NCBI GenBank assembly: GCA_030841085.1
Contig: JAVEDP010000023.1
Location: 1 to 64,000 of the forward strand
Length of the DNA stretch: 64,000 nucleotides
Source: Pyrinomonadaceae bacterium
GTDB taxonomy: Bacteria > Acidobacteriota > Blastocatellia > Pyrinomonadales > Pyrinomonadaceae
Direction of reading: 5' to 3'
Each line of letters begins with the position of its first letter. Position 1 is the stretch's first letter. A model generated the notes under the pieces. It was not told where the DNA came from, did no database searches, and saw nothing but the letters and a program-made list of their open reading frames with translations. Shown here piece after piece: positions 8,846-17,837 of this stretch. A program made the position numbers and the translations under genes.

Positions 8846-9688
8846 TTATTCGGTGGCGGGTAGGTCTATTTCGGTGATGGTGACTTTGCTCGCAAAACGT
8901 TTGTAGTCGTAGTACTTCACGTTGATGCGGTAGTGAACATCGCGAGCAGGAAAGCGGAGAGTCTCGTCGGCGGTGGTGAGATTAGGAAAGACAAGCGTTT
9001 CAGCGACCAAACTGCGGCTCGTTTCAAACGTGGGGAATCGCTGCTTGCCCTGTGGTTCAACGACGCCTTTAACTTTGATAACGCGAAAAGTGGCGGCATC
9101 GATCCATACGCGGCCAACAAAGAAACGCTCTTTCATGTTTTGCGAATCAGGAGTGGTGGCGGGCGCAACGTCGATGATGAACGCCGTGCGCAAGTCCAGG
9201 AGCGCGGTTCCTAAATAGCTAAGGCGATACTTATCGGTTTCGGCGACGTCAACACCCAGTAGTTGTGCGCCGGCGAGGTCTTGAATGTCTTCTTTGGTTA
9301 TTCGCATTTCGCGAATGGTTGAGGAGGGGTGATACAAAACCCGCTCGATGCGGTTGCCCCGATCGTCGAAGAGGAATTGCGAGTTGCGAATGTATGCGCC
9401 GGTGACCTCACCGTTTGGCCCAATCGTTTGCAGTACTACATCGCGTTTGAAGGTGTGCTGGTTTAGTTCCTCGCGCGTCGTGGCTTCAGATTTGAGAAAG
9501 GCAGCAATTATCGCCTTGGGGCTGAGCGGCATTGGCGGCGGCTCGGAATCAATTGAGACATTAATAACGCCGGCGCGCGTTTCGGCCAACGCGATTGGAC
9601 TTTGCTGAGCCATCACTAAAGGAGCAGCGAATAGTGCCAGGACGAAAAGGCCGAGTAGCGTAATCAAGAAAGAAGTCGTTCTTAACAT
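8846..9688 (-). CDS. Hypothetical secreted protein (outer-membrane lipoprotein-sorting-like fold possible)
   Basis: Signal peptide; FFVGRVWIDAATFRVIKVKGVVEP. Confidence 0.65.
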   Translation of the reverse strand: MLRTTSFLITLLGLFVLALFAAPLVMAQQSPIALAETRAGVINVSIDSEPPPMPLSPKAIIAAFLKSEATTREELNQHTFKRDVVLQTIGPNGEVTGAYIRNSQFLFDDRGNRIERVLYHPSSTIREMRITKEDIQDLAGAQLLGVDVAETDKYRLSYLGTALLDLRTAFIIDVAPATTPDSQNMKERFFVGRVWIDAATFRVIKVKGVVEPQGKQRFPTFETSRSLVAETLVFPNLTTADETLRFPARDVHYRINVKYYDYKRFASKVTITEIDLPATE

Positions 9689-9951
9689 AGGGTTTTTTTC
9701 GAGCAGGAAAAAACTTTTGCGTTTTGAAGATCCTGTGACGCGATGGAAAGAATATTTCTGAGCGCGTGGGGCAAACCGCGGAAGGAAAAGTTTTTCTGGT
9801 GTTCTTTATCGCCCCACTTGAACCACCAAGGCAGCGTTTTCAGCTGCTGTTGTGGTACTCGGCACTTACTGTGCCAACTTTGTTGAACAGTTTCCCGTAG
9901 GGTCCAATTCCTGATCACCGTCTAACGCCGCAGTGTTAAGGAGAGAGACGC

Positions 9952-10041
9952 TTGAGTTGCGAACATGCAGCAGTTGTTGCGGCGGGCTGGCTTGGTGAGA
10001 AGCAAATCGATCGGCTACTATCGAAGGGTTTTCAAGTGTGA
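9952..10041 (+). CDS. Possible 29-aa small ORF (LSCEHAAVVAAGWLGEKQIDRLLSKGFQV) translationally coupled to ytxJ
   Basis: TTG start preceded by 'aaggagaga'; stop TGA overlaps the ytxJ GTG/ATG region. Confidence 0.35.
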   Translation: MSCEHAAVVAAGWLGEKQIDRLLSKGFQV

Positions 10042-10043
10042 CA

Positions 10044-10385
10044 ATGGATAATCATTTCAAAAGGTTAAAAGACACGGAAGGGCTCGACGCTTTGATCGAA
10101 AGCTACGCGGGACGGCCGCTGGTCATCTTCAAACACAGTTTGACGTGTCCTATAAGCTCCGCCGCCTACGATCAGATGGAGCAGTACGAGGGCAGTGTGG
10201 CGCTGATTGAGATTCAGAATGCGCGCGCGCTATCCGGCGCGATCGCTAGTCGCTTTGGCGTGATGCACGAGTCGCCGCAAGTGATTGTCCTGCGCAAAGG
10301 TCAGGTGTTTTGGAATGCCTCGCACTTTACAATCACGGCCGACGCAGTCGCCAAGGCGGTACGCGAGGCGGGTGAAGCGCCATGA
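10044..10385 (+). CDS. ytxJ: Bacillithiol system redox-active protein YtxJ (thioredoxin-like)
   Basis: FKHSLTCPISSAAYDQ... and SRFGVMHESPQVIVLRKGQVFWNASHFTIT. Confidence 0.88.
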   Translation: MDNHFKRLKDTEGLDALIESYAGRPLVIFKHSLTCPISSAAYDQMEQYEGSVALIEIQNARALSGAIASRFGVMHESPQVIVLRKGQVFWNASHFTITADAVAKAVREAGEAP

Positions 10386-10705
10386 TCGAGACCGTCGAAC
10401 GACGCGGACCGGCCATTGAGCCGCGCGAGATCAAACAGGAAGGCGACGCGGGCCTGCGCATTACCTGGGCTGACGATTGCGTTTGCGTCTATACCGCCGC
10501 CGAGTTGCGCCGCCACTGTCCCTGCGCGCAGTGCGTGAACGAGTGGACTGGCCAGCGCGTGCTGCAACCGGAATCTGTTTCCGATGAATTGACGATTGCA
10601 GATCTTAATATTGTGGGGCGGTATGCGCTAAACTTTCGCTGGAGCGACGGACATGAAACGGGGATTTACAGTTTTCGGTATCTGCGGGAATTAGGCGAAC
10701 GGTAA
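10382..10705 (+). CDS. DUF971 domain-containing protein
   Basis: LRITWADDCVCVYTAAELRRHCPCAQCVNEWTGQR...DGHETGIYSFRYLREL; ATGA overlap with ytxJ. Confidence 0.85.
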   Translation: MIETVERRGPAIEPREIKQEGDAGLRITWADDCVCVYTAAELRRHCPCAQCVNEWTGQRVLQPESVSDELTIADLNIVGRYALNFRWSDGHETGIYSFRYLRELGER

Positions 10706-10710
10706 CGAAA

Positions 10711-10767
10711 GTGGCATAGACTTCAGTCTGTGGCTGCGATGGAAGCACAGACTAAAGTCTATGACAC
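10711..10767. repeat. REP-like hairpin GTGGCATAGACTTYAGTCTGTG...CACAGACTAAAGTCTATGCCAC (copy 1)
   Basis: 22-bp inverted arms. Confidence 0.92.
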
Positions 10768-10769
10768 AA

Positions 10770-10833
10770 CGATACGCAGAGACTTCAGGTAGCGGCTGCG
10801 TCGGATAGCACAGACTAAAGTCTATGCTACTAA
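10770..10833. repeat. REP-like hairpin, degenerate left arm (copy 2)
   Basis: gagacttcaggta ... cacagactaaagtctatgctac. Confidence 0.75.
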
Positions 10834-10843
10834 TGAGAACAAA

Positions 10844-11110
10844 ATGAACGAACAAGATTTTTTTAACGAAAAGCAGGAACTGAAAAAGGCTACCTTCAGT
10901 TGTCCTCACTGTCGCGAACGCACCGAGTATGAAGTGCGCTGGCTCAGGCGAACCAAAAAACAGCAAGCCCCGCGCGGCGCCAACGAACAGGATCGCGCGC
11001 GTTATCAAAAGTCTCGCGACTACATGGTGCGCATCGACGACATGCTGGCGTGCAAGAGCTGTCGCCGCCGATTTGATATTCCCAGTTCGCAATCAGTAGT
11101 TTTCATCTAA
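10844..11110 (+). CDS. Small zinc-ribbon hypothetical protein
   Basis: SCPHC ... CKSC cysteine pairs. Confidence 0.7.
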   Translation: MNEQDFFNEKQELKKATFSCPHCRERTEYEVRWLRRTKKQQAPRGANEQDRARYQKSRDYMVRIDDMLACKSCRRRFDIPSSQSVVFI

Positions 11111-11291
11111 GCGCAACGCTCTGCCGCAAAAATCCGTCTAAAGACGTAGCGCACAATTTGCTTCGTAATGTCGGTTGTTGAAACGCCCTGAAACCTCAAC
11201 AGAAACGCCCGAAACGTAAGTCTAAATCGCATCAGATTGTGGCCTGAGCCTTGCTCTGCCGGGGTAAGAACAATTGGGCAGAGGTGTATTT

Positions 11292-12023
11292 ATGATCGAA
11301 ACACAAGAGTTTGCCGGCGCGCATAAAACAAATAATTCATTTCTTTCGCCGCTGGAGCGGCGGCTGGCGCCGCTCGTCATACCGCGGATTCCGAGTTGGC
11401 TCGAGACACAGCACCTGACCATGCTGACGCTGATTTGGTCGCTGTTGATTCTGGTCTTCAGCGCGCTGGCAGCCCGCAACCTTCGTTGGCTTTGGCTGGT
11501 CTCGTTGATGATTTCCCTGCAATGGGTAACCGATCACTACGATGGCAAAGTCGGCAAGTATCGCAACACGGGACTGGTCCGCTGGGGTTATTACATGGAC
11601 CACCTGCTGGATTATTTTTTTCTCTGCTCGATCCTGCTCGGCTATGCCTTCATTCTGCCTGAGAGTTCGCGGTTTCAACTGTTATTGATGTTGGCGCTGT
11701 TTGCGGCTTTTGACTTCAGCACGTTTTTGGCATTCTCCGCGACGGACAAACTCAAAATCAGTTACTTGAAATTCGGACCTACGGAATTTCGGTTGGCGCT
11801 GATTGTGGTCAACGCGCTCCTGATTAAGTTTGGAACGAAACATATGATCGGCGGATTGAAGTGGGTCAACGCGGGCGCAGTCGTCGGATTGTGCGTGTTG
11901 GTTTACACGACTCAAAAGAGGATTTGGCAGCTCGATATGGAAAGTCGCCAGGGGAACGCAGCCGTCAAAAGTGAGTTGAAGTTAGATAACCCGTACGGGC
12001 CCGCTGAAGAATGTACTTTTTGA
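11292..12023 (+). CDS. CDP-alcohol phosphatidyltransferase-like membrane protein
   Basis: DHYDGKVGKYRNTGLVRWGYYMDHLLDYFF resembles D-G-x2-(A/G)-x(n)-G-x3-D-x3-D; several TM helices. Start 11292 is a guess within ORF 11274..12023. Confidence 0.7.
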   Translation: MIETQEFAGAHKTNNSFLSPLERRLAPLVIPRIPSWLETQHLTMLTLIWSLLILVFSALAARNLRWLWLVSLMISLQWVTDHYDGKVGKYRNTGLVRWGYYMDHLLDYFFLCSILLGYAFILPESSRFQLLLMLALFAAFDFSTFLAFSATDKLKISYLKFGPTEFRLALIVVNALLIKFGTKHMIGGLKWVNAGAVVGLCVLVYTTQKRIWQLDMESRQGNAAVKSELKLDNPYGPAEECTF

Positions 12024-12257
12024 ATTCGCATCGTCGGCCGGCGGATCATTCGCCGCCGGAATGCGATGCATTAAGAAGGCAGCGTTAGACTTAAAGTGGC
12101 CAATCTGCCAGAGTGTGGCTTGAGTTTTGCTAGTTGTAATGCAAACCAAAGAGGTGTTGACCGTTCCTGCAGAGGAACGAATTTTGGGAACTCTCTTGGG
12201 AAAAGATCGTTTTAAAGAAAACAGTAGTTTAAAAGGGAATATCAAAGGTTACCGGAA

Positions 12258-12473
12258 ATGTCCGAAAAAAAGACCATTCGAATAGTGAAAAAAGAAGACC
12301 GCACACGCCGTACGAAGGCGGTGCCGAGGAAGAACGTGCCGCGCGATACCGCGCGTGAAATCGTCCAGACAGTGACCAATTGGGTTAACGAAGTGCAACA
12401 GAAACGCCGTCTTGAAACTGCCCAGGCTATCAAAACGCTGCTCACGAAAGACCCGCGTCCCAGCGAAGCTTAG
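12258..12473 (+). CDS. Small basic hypothetical protein
   Basis: Open frame, basic N-terminus, helical C-terminus. Confidence 0.55.
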   Translation: MSEKKTIRIVKKEDRTRRTKAVPRKNVPRDTAREIVQTVTNWVNEVQQKRRLETAQAIKTLLTKDPRPSEA

Positions 12474-12556
12474 GCGGCAGGCCCTTCTTCAACCACATTC
12501 GCAGCGCTCATTACCTCGCCGAGTTTCGGACGTATTTCTATGTGTCTCTTCAGGGA

Positions 12557-12614
12557 GTGGCATAGACTTTAGTCTGTGCTGCCTTACGAAGCCACAGACT
12601 AAAGTCTATGCCAC
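12557..12614. repeat. REP-like hairpin (copy 3)
   Basis: gtggcatagactttagtctgtg ... cacagactaaagtctatgccac, perfect arms. Confidence 0.95.
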
Positions 12615-12696
12615 CCGCAGCATTGACAGCGTTAGGCGGCAGCGATAGCATCCGCTCCAAAGCAACAAACAATCTTCACAACGAGGAAGCGGCTCT

Positions 12697-12888
12697 ATGC
12701 CGAAGAAAACTTCTCGAAAGCGAAAGTCCCGGCAAACGGCGGGAATTATTTTTGACAGTATTAGGAAACCGGTGGCTCCACCGGGTCATCCTTTGAGTCA
12801 CGCAAAGCCGGAAGAGAAGGCGAGACCGGCCGGCAGGAAAGCAAAACACAAACAGAAACCCGAATTGATTCTTGACGACGACGCTTAG
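12697..12888 (+). CDS. Small lysine/arginine-rich hypothetical protein
   Basis: MPKKTSRKRKSRQTAG...; open frame only. Confidence 0.45.
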   Translation: MPKKTSRKRKSRQTAGIIFDSIRKPVAPPGHPLSHAKPEEKARPAGRKAKHKQKPELILDDDA

Positions 12889-12931
12889 CTCTGATGCTTC
12901 AGCCACGTGTCCGCTGCGACGCCTTTAAAGA

Positions 12932-13480
12932 ATGACAACACCGGTCAGTCAAACGGATCCAAAAGTTTCCGCCGAATTCATTTCTCAGGCGCGCTATTTT
13001 CTGTGTGAAGAGTATCTGCCGAAGATTGAACGCTGCCTTGAGCAGCTAGCGGATGAGCAGATGTGGTGGCGTGCGAATGACAATTCGAACAGTATCGGGA
13101 ATCTCATCCTTCACATCTCGGGCAACGCGCGGCAGTGGATTGTTTGCGGACTTGGTGCGGAGGCTGACGAACGCCAGCGCGACGCCGAGTTTGCGGAAAG
13201 GCGCCTTGTCCCGCGCGACGAATTGCTCGCCCACCTCAAAAAAGCTATCAGCGACATCGATCGCACACTCGAGAATTTTGCTGCTGACCGGCTGCTCGAA
13301 CAGTTTCAGATTCAGGGAACGACAACAACGGCGCTGGCGGCGATTCTTCATGTGACCGAACACTTCTCGATGCATACCGGTCAAATCATTCTGCTGGCAA
13401 AGATGCTGGCGGGCGTGGATTTCGTCTTCTACGACTTTTCGGCAGGCAAACCTGTGCACACCTGGCATGAGCCGAAATAA
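12932..13480 (+). CDS. DinB family / DUF1572 protein
   Basis: SIGNLILHISGNARQWI, HVTEHFSMHTGQIILLAKM. Confidence 0.85.
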   Translation: MTTPVSQTDPKVSAEFISQARYFLCEEYLPKIERCLEQLADEQMWWRANDNSNSIGNLILHISGNARQWIVCGLGAEADERQRDAEFAERRLVPRDELLAHLKKAISDIDRTLENFAADRLLEQFQIQGTTTTALAAILHVTEHFSMHTGQIILLAKMLAGVDFVFYDFSAGKPVHTWHEPK

Positions 13481-13562
13481 TTCGTGAATGTGAATCGTGA
13501 ATCCTAAATAGGAGGCGCTATCACGCAGTTCCGCGACTCTACTCCCGGTACTAAGAACGCTT

Positions 13563-13674
13563 GTCCGCAGATTATGCCGATTACGCAGATTGGGTAAAAC
13601 TGATTGCTATCTGGTCGTGCGTATTCTCTTGTTCGAACCCTGTGGAATCTGCGTAATCTGCGTAATCTGCGGAT
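13563..13674. repeat. Intergenic element with inverted ends (A/G)TCCGCAGATT (copy 2)
   Basis: gtccgcagattatgccgattacgcagatt ... aatctgcgtaatctgcgtaatctgcggat. Confidence 0.85.
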
Positions 13675-13747
13675 GTTTCTTTTCTCATCTTTCAAAAGTT
13701 TGGGTTTCGTGCTTAATATATTGTGCGATTCAATTGATAACGAGAGA

Positions 13748-13820
13748 CGGGAATGTCTGTAGATTAAGGGACAGACAAGAATGTCTGTAGATTAAGGGAC
13801 AGACAGGAATGTCTGTCCTA
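13748..13820. repeat. ~28-bp tandem hairpin repeat (gaatgtctgtagattaagggacagacaa) upstream of ferredoxin
   Basis: Last unit forms GGACAGACA-GGAA-TGTCTGTCC, a 9-bp perfect stem. Confidence 0.9.
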
Positions 13821-13838
13821 CCTGGAGGTCATTACTGA

Positions 13839-14129
13839 ATGACGTACGTGGTTGCTGAACCTTGCGTGAACTGTCGCTACACGGATTGCGCGCTTGTCTG
13901 TCCGGTCGAAGCTTTCCATCTCGACGACGACATGCTGCACATCAATCCCGAAACCTGCATCGACTGTGATGCTTGTGTTCCCGAATGCCCGGTCGAGGCG
14001 GTCTTTGCTGAAGCTAACGTTCCGCCCGAGTGGGCACACTTCACGCAAATGAATGCAGAAAAGTCGCTGAGTGGTCTACCCACGATTACCGCGCGTTTAG
14101 ATCCACTGTGCGAGCCGGTGTCGCATTAA
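13839..14129 (+). CDS. fdxA: 7Fe/8Fe-type ferredoxin
   Basis: CVNCRYTDCALVCPVEAF and CIDCDACVPECPVEAV cluster motifs; SD ctggaggtc. Confidence 0.92.
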   Translation: MTYVVAEPCVNCRYTDCALVCPVEAFHLDDDMLHINPETCIDCDACVPECPVEAVFAEANVPPEWAHFTQMNAEKSLSGLPTITARLDPLCEPVSH

Positions 14130-14139
14130 TCATTAATCA

Positions 14140-14439
14140 ATGAGAAAAAGTACCAAACGCGTGCTGGGTGGGTTGGCGTTGGCTGCGGGAGCAGTCGGCG
14201 CGGCCGGCGCTTATGTTGGCAGGAAGAAGAAAGTGACGCCAAAGCAACCGCGAACATCGAAGAATTCAGCAAACGTTTGGGCGCGCCCGGGAATGACAGT
14301 TACGTTTAGAGCTGAATTGATGCCGGGCCGCGATCGCGAGGCACGAACCGCGCGTGTTAAGGATCTGTTGCCCAGCGGCCGCGTAACCTTACAAGAAGTT
14401 TCGGGCGAACATGCGCGCAACGAATTTGAGGCTCTCTAG
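14140..14439 (+). CDS. Small hypothetical protein with N-terminal TM helix
   Basis: VLGGLALAAGAVGAAGAYVGRKKK. Confidence 0.6.
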   Translation: MRKSTKRVLGGLALAAGAVGAAGAYVGRKKKVTPKQPRTSKNSANVWARPGMTVTFRAELMPGRDREARTARVKDLLPSGRVTLQEVSGEHARNEFEAL

Positions 14440-14469
14440 TCTCAAACCCGCCTACCTTTTTATTTAACT

Positions 14470-15282
14470 TTACCAGTTATAGTTGCGGCCCGGCTCCATC
14501 ACGCCGAGGCCCTTGATCTTCAAAGCGTTGAGTTCGTCGATTACTGTCTGACGATATGAAGGCTTGATGTGGACGGCCAAAATGTCGAGACCGTTGTGAG
14601 TAAGTTTGCCGAGCTCTCGTCCCAATGAAGCGGGCGTGAAGTGGCGTGTGACCTCGGCGAGTTCTGCCATCGAGTCGGGAAAAGATGCTTCAATCATGAT
14701 TGCATCCATGCGCGGCGAACCATTGACGAGCCTCCAGAATTCTTCAGTCTCCGCAGTGTCGGAACTAAAAGCCACGGTGCTGGTTCCGTCTGAAATCATC
14801 AAGCCAATAGTTGGCACGATGTGATTAACCGCGACTGCCGTGACCGTCAGATGGGCCACCTTGAATTCCTTGCCCGCGGGAATGGGAACATACTCCATGA
14901 CCGGCCCATAGTCGTTTTTCAATTCTGAAAATCGCGGGTAGACATTCCAATTGAATATGTCGCGCTCCAGCAGTTCGATGACTTCCGGTGTTGCGTAAAT
15001 TCGCACCGGCTGTTTGAGCGCAGGGAACAGGTCGTCGATGAAGATCGGCAGGCTGGCAATGTGGTCCATGTGCGGATGCGTCACGATGATGTCCCGCACG
15101 TTCTCTCGTTGCTCCGCGGTTAATGCCAGCGCAATGCTGCCGGCGTCTACGGCCACACGCTCGTCGATAAGGAAACAAGTGAGACGCTGTTCGAGGGTTG
15201 CGTGGCCCTGGTCGTCAAAGGTGCTGGGTAAGAGTTGAATTTTCACGGGGGTTCTGTTGGCGGCGAAACTGCAACCGCACAC
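14470..15282 (-). CDS. MBL-fold hydrolase, class II 3',5'-cyclic-nucleotide phosphodiesterase-like
   Basis: THPHMDHIASLPIFIDDLF; FSSDTAETEEFW; IMIEASFPDS. Confidence 0.82.
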   Translation of the reverse strand: MCGCSFAANRTPVKIQLLPSTFDDQGHATLEQRLTCFLIDERVAVDAGSIALALTAEQRENVRDIIVTHPHMDHIASLPIFIDDLFPALKQPVRIYATPEVIELLERDIFNWNVYPRFSELKNDYGPVMEYVPIPAGKEFKVAHLTVTAVAVNHIVPTIGLMISDGTSTVAFSSDTAETEEFWRLVNGSPRMDAIMIEASFPDSMAELAEVTRHFTPASLGRELGKLTHNGLDILAVHIKPSYRQTVIDELNALKIKGLGVMEPGRNYNW

Positions 15283-15372
15283 TTAGTATCTAGCTAGTAT
15301 AAGGCAACGACCGCAAAAACGAATGTCCTTTGTGTATCCGAGGCCCGCGGGGAGAACCCGCGTGGGGTTGAT

Positions 15373-16614
15373 TCATTTGCCGCCGCCGCGCAATTGTTTT
15401 AGCAAATCTTCCATAGCCATGCGATAGGCGGTTTCGCGTTCGGCGGCATCCCTGATGGCTATGCCGCGCGCCAAACGAGCCCGGTGGAAAGCAAGCTCGC
15501 TCGCCGTTTGGTTTAGATGACGACATGCTTGCCAACCGCGAACTCCACCGCGAGAAAAGGCGCCGTACGTTGCTCCCATGCGGCCAAAAATTGAGCCGAG
15601 CTGGTTATATTCCTGTTGGTTAATCAAGCCACTTTGAAAATCGGGAGTAAGAAACTCGCGCACGACTTTACCTTCGCGCCAGAGTGCGAGCCCGATGACC
15701 ACGAACATGATGAAAAAAGCCGGCACCATGATCAGGAGGTAGGCCAGTATGAAACCGCCGGGACCAAAGATGACTGCAGAACCATTCCAAATACTATGCA
15801 TGCAGATCGCAGCCGCCAATCCGAAGAGAGGCGTAATGATCTTGACGATCGTATTTCGCGACAGCCGCGCCAGGCCCAGACCGATGCCAGTCAGGCTGGT
15901 GAACATAGGATGTGAAAAAGGCGCCAGCGCGCCGCGAATGATAAAAACGATTGTCAGTCCGCCACCGCCCGCCTGCATCACCGCGCGACCGTAGTACTGG
16001 ATGTTTTCGGTCATCGCAAAACCAAGACCAACCATGGCGGCGTAAACAATGCCGTCGATCACGCCGTCAAATTCATCCTTCTTCGCAAAGAAAAAGATGA
16101 AAAGAATTAAAGCCTTCGCGCTTTCTTCGACAATAGGCGCGGAAATCACCGCGCCAAACGATGCACCGGCGCGCACGTCGTTGGTTAGACTGGTGACTAC
16201 GAGCGCGGATGCGGTGTTTATTAAATAAGCAAAGAACACCGCCACAAACGCGCCCCAGAAAAATGCCGTAGCCAGCATCCAAACCGGCTCGGCCTCGTAG
16301 CGATCAATCCACAGAACCAGCATCAAATAGAGCGGCACCGGCAAGGTTGCCGAAATCAAACCAATCAACAAAGGCACCAGACCAGTCTCGACACCGATTA
16401 AGAGCAGGACGATCAACCCGAGCAGCAAAGCCGCGAGCGCCGCCGTGATCCCAAAAATTATCTTGAAAATGCTTTTGCTCGCGTTAGGCTTTAAGCGCAT
16501 AGGCGCGACTGGACTGGCGGCAGCTACGGCGCGGGGATCATTCATCATTAGAATATTCCTTCCTGAAATTCGATTCAGACTGCAAGCCGGTGAAGGCGGG
16601 TGGCCGTCTTCCAA
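15373..16614 (-). CDS. PrsW family intramembrane metalloprotease
   Basis: EESAKALILFIFFF, DGIVYAAMVGLGFAMTENIQY, HPMFTSLTGIGLG. Confidence 0.88.
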   Translation of the reverse strand: MEDGHPPSPACSLNRISGRNILMMNDPRAVAAASPVAPMRLKPNASKSIFKIIFGITAALAALLLGLIVLLLIGVETGLVPLLIGLISATLPVPLYLMLVLWIDRYEAEPVWMLATAFFWGAFVAVFFAYLINTASALVVTSLTNDVRAGASFGAVISAPIVEESAKALILFIFFFAKKDEFDGVIDGIVYAAMVGLGFAMTENIQYYGRAVMQAGGGGLTIVFIIRGALAPFSHPMFTSLTGIGLGLARLSRNTIVKIITPLFGLAAAICMHSIWNGSAVIFGPGGFILAYLLIMVPAFFIMFVVIGLALWREGKVVREFLTPDFQSGLINQQEYNQLGSIFGRMGATYGAFSRGGVRGWQACRHLNQTASELAFHRARLARGIAIRDAAERETAYRMAMEDLLKQLRGGGK

Positions 16615-16721
16615 AAAAGACTCTTGTCAGTCCAGGTGCACTGACCTAACGACGAATTAATTTCGGCAGAGTATATACAGACAGGGTTTTTAGCGCGAGC
16701 TTTTTGGTTGCGCCCGGCAAT

Positions 16722-17495
16722 TCATCGGGCACAGGTTTGGGCACGGCCGCCATCGATCGAGTAGGTGGCGCCGGTGATCCAGGACGCGCGGTCCGATGCC
16801 AGGAAGGCAATCAGGTCGGCAATTTCCTCCGGCTTACCGACTCTTCCCAGCGGGTGTGTGCTTTTCGAGTGTTCGAGAAAAGCCGCATATTGCTCGTTGT
16901 TCATGCCGCCGCGTTTATGTATTTCGGTTATCACCACGCCGGGATTTACCGCATTTACGCGAACTCCCTTAGCGGCCAGCTCAAGCGCGGCGCAACGCGT
17001 TAACTGGTCCAGACCTGCCTTGGAAACGCAGTACGCCAGGACGCCGGGAAACGCGCGCAGGCCAGTGACGCTGGAAACATTGACGATGTTGCCGCGGCGC
17101 TCGATGAGACTGGGCAGCGCTTTTTGCATCAGAAGAAAGACGGATCGCAAGTTAATATTGAGCATCGCGTCCCACGCTTCTGCGGTGGTGTGTTCAATCG
17201 TGCCGTTAGAAATATGTCCCGCGGCATTCACTAAAATGTCTACGCCGCCGAACGCATCGATGGCCTGGGCCAATGCGAGTTCCGCCGAATCATCGCGGGC
17301 CAGATCGGCCGAGATGGTCACACAGCGAACATCCAAACCAAGCAGTTCTTGCTCGAGACTTTTTAACTCGGTTTCATTACGGCCAACGGCTGCGACGTTT
17401 GCGCCCGCGTGCGCAAAACGCAACGCGGTCGCTTTGCCGATTCCCGAGGTGGCTCCGGTAATGAACAAATTCTTTTCCGCAAATTCTCGCTGCAT
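16722..17495 (-). CDS. SDR family oxidoreductase
   Basis: TGATSGIGKATAL, NAAGH, YCVSKAGLDQL, SIDGG; start at MQREFAEKN likely. Confidence 0.92.
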   Translation of the reverse strand: MQREFAEKNLFITGATSGIGKATALRFAHAGANVAAVGRNETELKSLEQELLGLDVRCVTISADLARDDSAELALAQAIDAFGGVDILVNAAGHISNGTIEHTTAEAWDAMLNINLRSVFLLMQKALPSLIERRGNIVNVSSVTGLRAFPGVLAYCVSKAGLDQLTRCAALELAAKGVRVNAVNPGVVITEIHKRGGMNNEQYAAFLEHSKSTHPLGRVGKPEEIADLIAFLASDRASWITGATYSIDGGRAQTCAR

Positions 17496-17562
17496 AAGTT
17501 TTTCCACTCTGCTCTCTTGATTAAAGAAGCGGCCTTTTTGTTTGCCCGTCAATTACTAAATG

Positions 17563-17640
17563 CAGTTTAGAGTACAAGCTTTAGCTTGGGTTTTCGGTTG
17601 AGAGCCAAAACCAGCAGCCTAAAGGCTGGACTCTGAACTG
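17563..17640. repeat. Cloverleaf-like palindromic element
   Basis: Outer arms cagtttagagt/actctgaactg enclosing caagctttagcttg, ggtttt...aaaacc and cagcctaaaggctg hairpins. Confidence 0.85.
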
Positions 17641-17837
17641 CTAGCCTCAAACCGCATCAGCATTGGCAGTCATCATATATTGACAGCGTGTTAGTAAAAA
17701 GTTGATTATGCTTTGTTCAGCATGGGCTTGCGGCCCCGACTGCCCTCCCGACCAATGATCGTCGTACTGATCGCCCGAATGATCGCTGTTAAGTATGTGA
17801 TAACAGATTAATCGCATCTCCTGAAGAGTAACGAATT

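Noticed and set aside
17563-17640. tRNA gene
   Set aside because: Cloverleaf-like arms but no T-loop (GTTCGANNC), no D-loop consensus and no CCA-adjacent acceptor logic.
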